A stretch of 6,371 bases of DNA from Candidatus Omnitrophota bacterium (GTDB lineage Bacteria > Omnitrophota > Gorgyraeia > Zapsychrales > Zapsychraceae). The translations under genes and the position numbers were made by a program. The stretch covers positions 1 through 6,371 of the forward strand of contig JAGYNW010000119.1 in the NCBI GenBank assembly GCA_018399915.1, read 5' to 3'. Positions 1 through 4,567 of this stretch are shown here, piece by piece; position 1 is the first letter of the stretch; each line of letters opens with the position of its first letter. Under the pieces are notes generated by a model. The model saw only the letters and a list, made by a program, of their open reading frames with translations, made no database searches and was not told the DNA's origin.

Positions 1-1223
1 AATTGATGTTTATCTAAATTTAAATAGCAATTTAACCAGAGCATGTGCGCTCCGGCGTCTCCCATAACGATCGCGTTCTGTGGTAGATTTTTGGACAAAG
101 CCTTCACTAATTCTCCGGGATGGATCTTGGAACCTGTTGATTCCACAGGCCTCTCATGCCATTTTTCTTTAGTAATCGTTCTTGCCGGTACATCGCCTGC
201 CTCTTTTGAGACGGCTTTAATGATTTCGCTCAAAGCGGGTTTAGCATCGCTCAAAACAGGATAATCTGCCTGGTAGACTTTGCCGATCTCATGATTATCA
301 ATGTTTATATGAATTAATTTTTTTCCTTCAAAAAGGGTTGGCTTAAATCCAAATGTCGCATTTTGCGCGAATGAATTTCCGATTGCCAGAATCGTTTTGG
401 TACCTTCAAAATATTGATTGGCCCCTGGGTCACCGGATGTCCCGTATACCCCTAAACATAAGGGATGATTTTCAGGGATGATTCCCTTCGCGTCCATAGT
501 CGCGGTAAAAGGGATTTGAAACTTTTCCAGAAGTTCTAAGATCTCACTTTCCGCGTGGCTCCGGATCGCTCCGTAACCGATGATTGCCATTATGGGTTCA
601 TCCGCTTTTATCGATGAGATCAACGCTTGCGAAGCCGCTTGTATTTGATCAGGTTGAGGGGAAACAGGCTTGATATCCAGATTAATTTCCCTGAAATTAT
701 TAACCTTCATCACGGTAACGTCTTTGGGCACATGAATATGGACAGGGCCAGGCCTGCCGTCAAAAGCCAGATTAATGGCTTCTTCCAGAACATCGCATGC
801 GGTATCAGGGTCTTCAAGGATGAATGATTTTTTGGTTGTCGCGTTAAACATTTGGGGGGAATCAGGCGTCCTGCTTAATCCGGTCGCTTCGTTAAGCGCG
901 CCTTTCCCCCTATCGCGCGCGGATGTGTATCCGGAAATCGCAAGAATGGGAAGCGAATCCGATAAAGCGACGGCCAAGCCGGAAAATAAATTGAATTCGC
1001 CAGGGCCTCCGGTTGAGAAACATACGCCAAGCTTGTCAGAGAACATAGAATAGCCGCAGGCCATGAACGAGGCAGCCTGCTCGTTACGGATAATAACCGT
1101 TTTTATTTGTTCTGATTTTTTCAGCGCCAAAAGCATTGAACCATTGACTTGGCCTGAACCGCCAAAAACATGGTCGATGCCGGTTAATTCTAATGTTTTA
1201 ACAATGGCTTCATTGACATCCAT
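1..1223 (-). CDS. Acetolactate-synthase-like ThDP-dependent enzyme (3' end cut by window edge)
   Basis: An open frame of 407 codons runs from ATG at 1223 to the left edge without a stop. The protein has the layout of the acetolactate synthase/pyruvate oxidase family, thiamine-diphosphate enzymes that cleave or join 2-oxo acids. In the N-terminal Pyr domain, RNEQAA carries Glu48, the glutamate that activates the cofactor in this family, and STGGPGEFN (from residue 70) matches the usual SGPGxxN loop. GRPGPVHIHVPKDV (from residue 156) closes that domain as in acetolactate synthase. The middle domain follows. The PP domain begins with GDAGAH near residue 388, so its Mg-ThDP motif (GDG...N) and about 140 to 170 residues lie outside the window. 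An AGGGG ribosome site lies just before the start, and the gene sits 34 bases after the tautomerase. The substrate cannot be read from the sequence. FGGSGQ replaces the usual FGxPG near the N-terminus, so true acetolactate synthase is not assured; sulfopyruvate-, oxalyl-CoA- or benzoylformate-type activities are alternatives. Confidence 0.88.
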   Translation of the reverse strand, partial: MDVNEAIVKTLELTGIDHVFGGSGQVNGSMLLALKKSEQIKTVIIRNEQAASFMACGYSMFSDKLGVCFSTGGPGEFNLFSGLAVALSDSLPILAISGYTSARDRGKGALNEATGLSRTPDSPQMFNATTKKSFILEDPDTACDVLEEAINLAFDGRPGPVHIHVPKDVTVMKVNNFREINLDIKPVSPQPDQIQAASQALISSIKADEPIMAIIGYGAIRSHAESEILELLEKFQIPFTATMDAKGIIPENHPLCLGVYGTSGDPGANQYFEGTKTILAIGNSFAQNATFGFKPTLFEGKKLIHINIDNHEIGKVYQADYPVLSDAKPALSEIIKAVSKEAGDVPARTITKEKWHERPVESTGSKIHPGELVKALSKNLPQNAIVMGDAGAHMLWLNCYLNLDKHQ

Positions 1224-1257
1224 ATGGTTCCCCTTTTTTAAAATCCCATTAAATCTT

Positions 1258-1488
1258 TTATTCGCCTTGTTTTTGTTGGCTAAATTTCCCAACAGCTAAT
1301 TTAGGAGGATGTTTTGCAAACATTTCTCCATTGCATGCAGCGTTATCAAGCGTATATCCATCAAAAAACAAATAAATCCTGTCTTTTGGGACTTTGGAAA
1401 TTTCTGAAAAGATCGTAATATATTTATCGGCGAGAATTTCTTTTTGTTCGTCGGTAAGTTCTAAGGATTGAATCGTAATAGCAGGCAT
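1258..1488 (-). CDS. Tautomerase-superfamily protein with MIF-like C-terminal half
   Basis: This 76-residue protein starts Met-Pro, so Met removal would expose the N-terminal proline that is the catalytic base in 4-oxalocrotonate tautomerase (4-OT) and MIF. Residues 2-30 fit the first strand and helix of 4-OT, including DEQKE. The two arginines that bind the substrate in 4-OT (Arg11 and Arg39) are not conserved: the first falls in a one-residue gap and the second aligns with Tyr39. Residues 36-58, starting DRIYLFF and ending NGEMFA, resemble the C-terminal end of MIF as I recall it (DRVYINYYD...NSTFA). Length fits one beta-alpha-beta unit, so the protein probably forms hexamers or trimers of dimers. 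AGGAG lies six bases before the ATG. The gene follows a strong hairpin and precedes the ThDP enzyme by 34 bases, so the two are likely co-transcribed. The family is secure from the start and fold pattern; the substrate is unknown. Confidence 0.82.
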   Translation of the reverse strand: MPAITIQSLELTDEQKEILADKYITIFSEISKVPKDRIYLFFDGYTLDNAACNGEMFAKHPPKLAVGKFSQQKQGE

Positions 1489-1509
1489 GTTTGACTCCTG
1501 TGTTTTTTC

Positions 1510-1528
1510 AAATGATTAGAAAATGATT
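1510..1528. repeat. Short direct repeat, AAATGATT twice, 11-base period
   Basis: AAATGATT occurs at 1510-1517 and again at 1521-1528, separated by AGA, so the copies start 11 bases apart, about one helical turn. The pair lies between the hairpin and the ribosome site of the tautomerase. A repeat with helical phasing could be a regulator site, but in an AT-rich spacer an 8-base repeat may arise by chance. On the minus strand TCTAAT lies in the pair and resembles a -10 box, but there is no matching -35 box. Confidence 0.35.
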
Positions 1529-1529
1529 C

Positions 1530-1568
1530 ATGTTCAGGGAGCAGGTTTAAAACCCGCTCCCTGAACAT
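1530..1568 (-). terminator. Strong 18-bp hairpin between DJ-1-like gene A and the tautomerase gene
   Basis: Arms at 1530-1547 and 1551-1568 are complementary with a three-base loop. Seventeen of the pairs are Watson-Crick. The remaining one is a G-U pair in minus-strand RNA but an A-C mismatch in plus-strand RNA, so the full 18-pair stem exists only in the sense transcript of the operon. The hairpin begins eight bases after the stop of gene A. No run of U follows, so it is not a textbook intrinsic terminator. It may act as a weak terminator or attenuator, or as an RNA-stabilising or processing element that sets different levels for the genes on either side. Confidence 0.6.
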
Positions 1569-1575
1569 AAATGTT

Positions 1576-2358
1576 TTACTCTTCATCCAGCGTAGCTAAA
1601 ACTTCTACAATTTTCTTTCCATAAGCAATGGATGATTCAACGGATGTTCCGGTCACAAAAGGCCAATCATAAGCCACTTCCGGGTTATCACGGTTGGCTT
1701 TAGTATTGGCAACACATGTTCCCTCAGGCCCTACGGCATCTCTGACTAAATGTTCTAATGGCCAAAGGAAACCGGGCGTATGGACATCTGTTCCATTATT
1801 ATCAGGAGTGGCTCCGTAAAGCTCATAAGGGAAATCCCATTCCGGGCCGTAAAAATCCCAGGATGCCGGATGAGCAGCGATTCTTTTACCATAAACAATA
1901 CTCTTCATATCCAATTGAGGCTCTCTCAAAAAGACAAGCGCTGAGACGGAATAGCAAAGAGCTCCAACCAGTTTATTTGATCGGACGGCGTCTCTGATTA
2001 ATTTATGAAGATTCCAATTGTTTGCCATATCAATCATGGCGCCCAAACCGCCTGTAAGGACGAGACAATCGTAATCATCCATTTTCGCGTCTTTAAACGT
2101 AAGAGGGTTATCCCATTCTTTGCCATCGGTTAATTCTTTGACTCGCTGACATACCTCAGGCGGATTCGTAGCGGCATTAATTACAGGATCGACAAAATCA
2201 GGATCGACACTGACAGCTAGAGGTAATGGTTTTTTTCCTAAAGGTGTTGCCAATGTAACGGTATGCCCATCAGCCTTAATGATATCCCAGGGTGCCTGAA
2301 GTTCTTCTCCCCATGTTCCATAATTCGTTGCACAAATTAACACTTTCTTTTTACTCAT
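1576..2358 (-). CDS. DJ-1/PfpI-superfamily protein A (atypical, Cys-Tyr elbow)
   Basis: This 260-residue protein has the DJ-1/ThiJ/PfpI (class I glutamine-amidotransferase-like) fold pattern of the longer Hsp31-like members. The first strand KKVLICATN leads to Glu18/Glu19 in WGEELQAPWD, matching the conserved acidic residue of the family. TGGLGAM (near 102) corresponds to the GGHG loop. The nucleophile elbow is ALCYS with Cys135, but Tyr136 stands where PfpI and Hsp31 have His. His163 in AAHP, 28 residues after the Cys, is shared with the neighbouring paralog and may complete the active site. Known members of the superfamily include proteases, glyoxalase III or deglycase-type enzymes and isocyanide hydratases; none can be chosen here. 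I place the start at 2358 because AAGGAG sits seven bases before it, whereas the upstream in-frame ATG at 2364 is one base from that site. The stop is followed by the 18-bp hairpin. Confidence 0.87.
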   Translation of the reverse strand: MSKKKVLICATNYGTWGEELQAPWDIIKADGHTVTLATPLGKKPLPLAVSVDPDFVDPVINAATNPPEVCQRVKELTDGKEWDNPLTFKDAKMDDYDCLVLTGGLGAMIDMANNWNLHKLIRDAVRSNKLVGALCYSVSALVFLREPQLDMKSIVYGKRIAAHPASWDFYGPEWDFPYELYGATPDNNGTDVHTPGFLWPLEHLVRDAVGPEGTCVANTKANRDNPEVAYDWPFVTGTSVESSIAYGKKIVEVLATLDEE

Positions 2359-2365
2359 CGCCATT

Positions 2366-2372
2366 CTCCTTA
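2366..2372 (-). promoter_or_regulatory. Ribosome binding site that selects the start of DJ-1-like gene A
   Basis: TAAGGAG reads on the minus strand here. Two in-frame ATGs follow, at 2364 and 2358. Only the second has workable spacing (seven bases, against one), which gives a protein beginning MSKKKVLICATN. The result has the same length, 260 residues, as the paralog encoded upstream. Confidence 0.75.
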
Positions 2373-2401
2373 GTTTTTAATTTTAATAAAGGTTTCTTTA
2401 C

Positions 2402-3184
2402 TTATTTCCTCGTTGAAAGGACTTCAACTATTTTCTTTCCGAAAGCAATTGATGATTCTACAGAATTACCAGTTATAAAAGGCCAATCAAATTCAACTCT
2501 CGGATTATCGCGGGTCGCGTCAGGGTCGCCAATACAAAGGCCGCCTGGTCCAACCGCATCTCGTGCGATGTCTTCTAGCGGATATAAAAATCCGGCATAA
2601 ACGGCATCGGTCCCTTTATTGTCTTCCGTAGCTCCCCATAATTCCAAGGTGACATCATCTTCGAAATCCCATGCGCGTGGATGGCAGGCAACTCTTTTTC
2701 CTTTGATGATACTGTTAAATGCATCTTTAGGATTTCTTGTCCAGATAAGCGCGGCTGTCGCGTAGCAAAGGGTTGCAATTAATTTGTTCGTATTATACGC
2801 TTCAAAGATTAAACCTTTGAAGTATTTATTTGGGGCTAAATCCATCATCGCGCCTAAGCCACCAGTTCCCACAACCGCGTCATAATCCGCCATTTTTGCG
2901 TCCGCCAGTTTGATCGGGTGAGCCCATTCGTCTCCTTCAACCAGTTCTTTAGTTCTGTCGCAAACAAATTTAGGATTGACTTTCGGGTTGGCTCCGGGAA
3001 TTTGTGCGAGCATAGGATCAACAAAATCCGGGTCAACGCTGATCTTCAAGGGCAATGGTTTTTTTCCCTGCGGGGTCGCGAGTGTTAGGTCGAACCCTGC
3101 TTTTTTCAGTTCATCCCAGGGGCCTTGTAATTCTTCTGCCCATACGCCAAAATTGGTTGCACATACTAAGACTTTTTTCGCCAT
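2402..3184 (-). CDS. DJ-1/PfpI-superfamily protein B (atypical, paralog of A)
   Basis: This protein is also 260 residues and shares roughly half its aligned positions with protein A. Long common blocks include EELQ.PWD, GKKPLPL, SVDPDFVDP, TGGLGAM, WDF, RDAVGP and SVESSIA.GKKIVEVL. Glu17/Glu18 supplies the family acidic residue. The presumed nucleophile is Cys140 in TLCYA, again followed by Tyr (Tyr141), and His168 lies in ACHP 28 residues later. Relative to A it has a short insertion near residues 60-70 and a short deletion near 175, so the equal length is coincidental. AGGAG lies seven bases before the ATG, and the spacer is a run of A. It is transcribed before A with a 43-base gap, which suggests a tandem duplication retained as a pair. 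No signal peptide is visible, so a cytoplasmic location is expected. The enzyme activity is unknown; reactive-carbonyl processing is a family-based guess. Confidence 0.87.
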   Translation of the reverse strand: MAKKVLVCATNFGVWAEELQGPWDELKKAGFDLTLATPQGKKPLPLKISVDPDFVDPMLAQIPGANPKVNPKFVCDRTKELVEGDEWAHPIKLADAKMADYDAVVGTGGLGAMMDLAPNKYFKGLIFEAYNTNKLIATLCYATAALIWTRNPKDAFNSIIKGKRVACHPRAWDFEDDVTLELWGATEDNKGTDAVYAGFLYPLEDIARDAVGPGGLCIGDPDATRDNPRVEFDWPFITGNSVESSIAFGKKIVEVLSTRK

Positions 3185-3234
3185 TTTTTTTCTCCTTCTT
3201 TTGTTTTTCTTAAGATGTTAATTTTGTTAAAAAT

Positions 3235-3573
3235 TTAATTGTTTTTATCCTGCCAGGGAAAATCCATCTTAACCGGGCTGAAGACATCAATGGCTTCCGT
3301 CTGTCCCACAGCGACAAATTCATGCGGGACGTTTGCAGGGATAAAATACGCGTCGCCTGCCTTGAGTTCGGCTGTTTCATCGCCGATGATCATTTTAAAA
3401 CCGCCTTTAATGATGTATCCAAACTGTTCTTGCGAATGCGAATGCATTTTAACAACGCTTTTATCCGCCATGTCCCAATGTTGGGCGTTCATCTTTTCTC
3501 CCTCGCCAAAATATTTGCGGATGACCCCTCCCCCCATATCCATTTCTTCAAGTTTTTCAAAAAAACAATACAT
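3235..3573 (-). CDS. Small single-domain cupin protein
   Basis: This 112-residue protein is one conserved beta-barrel cupin domain. Motif 1 is HSHSQEQFGYIIKG, with His44 and His46. Gln50 stands at the place of the usual Glu by its spacing to Gly57, and Glu49 is next to it, as in the HxHxxEQ variant common in small cupins. Motif 2 is GDAYFIPANVPHEF, with His84 as the third histidine ligand. These residues would bind one divalent metal. Single-domain cupins range from dioxygenases and isomerases to sugar- or metabolite-binding proteins, so the role is open. A neighbouring-gene role in oxidising or isomerising the same substrate as the DJ-1 proteins is inference. The ribosome site AGGAG lies five bases before the ATG and abuts the stop of the DUF1330 gene 12 bases away, which suggests coupled translation. 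Confidence 0.88.
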   Translation of the reverse strand: MYCFFEKLEEMDMGGGVIRKYFGEGEKMNAQHWDMADKSVVKMHSHSQEQFGYIIKGGFKMIIGDETAELKAGDAYFIPANVPHEFVAVGQTEAIDVFSPVKMDFPWQDKNN

Positions 3574-3585
3574 TTCTTCTCCTTC

Positions 3586-3882
3586 CTATATTTCTTCTAT
3601 TCCTTCAACACAAATGATATTGGCTGAAGCGGCCTTGAGTCTTATTTTTTTCGCTTCATTGTAATCAGATGATTCATACCATTGGCGTGCTTCATCAATG
3701 GATTTGAATTTGAGCACGATCATGCGTTTGGGATTCCAATGGCCTTCCCAAACTTCCGTTTTTCCTCCTCTGACAAGCGGTTCTCCTCCATGCGCAAAGA
3801 TCGTAGGAGCCCCTTTTTTCATGTACTGGGAATACCTCGCTTGATCTTTGACATCGACATCAATGATTACATATGCGCTCAT
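3586..3882 (-). CDS. DUF1330 family protein (ferredoxin-like fold)
   Basis: The 98 residues match the DUF1330 pattern along their full length. They start MSAYVIIDVDVKD, then a tyrosine-rich helix (ARYSQYMKK), then HGGEPLVRGGKTEVWEG, then a strand and helix (IVLKFKSIDEARQWYESSDY) and a terminal strand ending VEG. The family belongs to the dimeric alpha/beta-barrel (ferredoxin-like) group that includes monooxygenases and EthD-like proteins, and it has no agreed function. The LVRGG block and the SxxYxxAxxxR helix are its usual signatures and both are present. The ribosome site is weak: only AAAGAA lies before the ATG, unlike the AGGAG of most neighbours, so translation may be lower. The start is fixed by the conserved N-terminus. 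It lies 51 bases after the short DJ-1 gene and 12 bases before the cupin. Binding or chemistry on a small organic molecule is the likely role. Confidence 0.9.
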   Translation of the reverse strand: MSAYVIIDVDVKDQARYSQYMKKGAPTIFAHGGEPLVRGGKTEVWEGHWNPKRMIVLKFKSIDEARQWYESSDYNEAKKIRLKAASANIICVEGIEEI

Positions 3883-3933
3883 ATAATTTCTTTGTAAAAA
3901 TCACTATCAGGTAATTCATTAATTTGTTTAATC

Positions 3934-4503
3934 TTAATTATTCGCATGTATCAACTCAATAATCATTTTTGCGAAAACATTGCAATGACCACCGGTACGG
4001 GCGGTGACAAGATCATCATCCACGACAACATCTTGATCCATGTAAAAAGCGCCCATATTTTTCGCATCGCCTAAAAGATTGTTATGCACAACCACTTTGC
4101 GCCCGTGAACCAATTCCGGACAAGGAGCCACTAGCCACATGCCGTGGCAGATAATGCCTTTTATAATCCCTTTTTGAGCGAAAGCTTTCTTAAGAAATTC
4201 TACCGCTGGCGGAAGTTTTTTTATATCTTCTGTATAGCGCAACCGGTCAGATACCATCCCGGCCGGAACAATGATCGCGGCATATGTCTTTAAGGTTTCT
4301 TCTTCCATGTTTTCAAAACTGTCATGACATTCTAAAGGGGCTCTGAATTCATGCCCTGTGAACGTAAGAGATGGCTGTCCCCAAAGACGGCTTAGAAAAT
4401 GGACATCAAACCCTTCTTCTGCAAAACGGAATTTGTAATACCATATCTCCGGCTCGTAATAATCCCCTTCAATGAGTATTCCTATTTTCTTTTTTTTATG
4501 CAT
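3934..4503 (-). CDS. DJ-1/PfpI family protein C (classic Cys-His elbow)
   Basis: This 189-residue protein has the length and layout of the PfpI/DJ-1 core. The N-terminal strand KKIGILIEGDYYEPE carries Glu17, the likely acidic partner. IIVPAGM (77-83) occupies the site of the usual GG loop, with only one Gly. The nucleophile elbow IICHGMW has Cys119 and His120, as in PfpI proteases and related hydrolases or hydratases. The C-terminal part, HGRKVVVHNNLLGDAKNMGA then VVVDDDLVTARTGGH, follows the PfpI pattern of strand, 'D...N.GA', then 'vvvD..lvTar'. It is clearly of another subfamily than proteins A and B in this operon. AGGAG lies five bases before the ATG. It is the first metabolic gene after the phosphatase, with a 64-base gap. 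Codons 3-6 are all Lys, written partly as a run of eight A. Activity could be hydrolase, hydratase or chaperone-like; the sequence does not decide. Confidence 0.88.
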   Translation of the reverse strand: MHKKKKIGILIEGDYYEPEIWYYKFRFAEEGFDVHFLSRLWGQPSLTFTGHEFRAPLECHDSFENMEEETLKTYAAIIVPAGMVSDRLRYTEDIKKLPPAVEFLKKAFAQKGIIKGIICHGMWLVAPCPELVHGRKVVVHNNLLGDAKNMGAFYMDQDVVVDDDLVTARTGGHCNVFAKMIIELIHANN

Positions 4504-4567
4504 TTTTACTCCTTTTCAACCTTAGAATCGTCTATCGCCTAAAGTCATGATTTTGCGTTAATATAAT

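Noticed and set aside
775..1053. Plus-strand open frames opposite the ThDP gene
   Set aside because: The minus strand is open for 407 codons with acetolactate-synthase motifs throughout, so the opposite frames are not genes.
1512..1560. Promoter for the tautomerase gene based on TCTAAT on the minus strand
   Set aside because: The -35 region 17 bases upstream falls in the hairpin and does not resemble TTGACA, so the evidence is too thin.
2359..2364. ATG at 2364 as the start of DJ-1-like gene A
   Set aside because: It is one base from the ribosome site; the ATG at 2358 has seven-base spacing and a better-matching N-terminus.
2292..2600. Plus-strand open frame across the junction of the two long DJ-1 genes
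   Set aside because: Antisense to both conserved paralogs, with low-complexity content and no homology that I recognise.
1576..3184. The two long DJ-1 genes as one split or frameshifted gene
   Set aside because: Each is a full-length 260-residue homolog with its own ribosome site and stop, so this is a tandem duplication and not a broken gene.
3239..3664. Plus-strand open frame of 141 codons opposite the cupin and DUF1330 genes
   Set aside because: It lies antisense to two genes with clear family motifs, has no recognisable domain and spans their junction. It is a shadow frame.
4504..4567. Promoter or terminator between the phosphatase and DJ-1-like gene C
   Set aside because: The 64-base gap shows no stable inverted repeat with a T run and no convincing -35/-10 pair. 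Readthrough is as likely as a new start.
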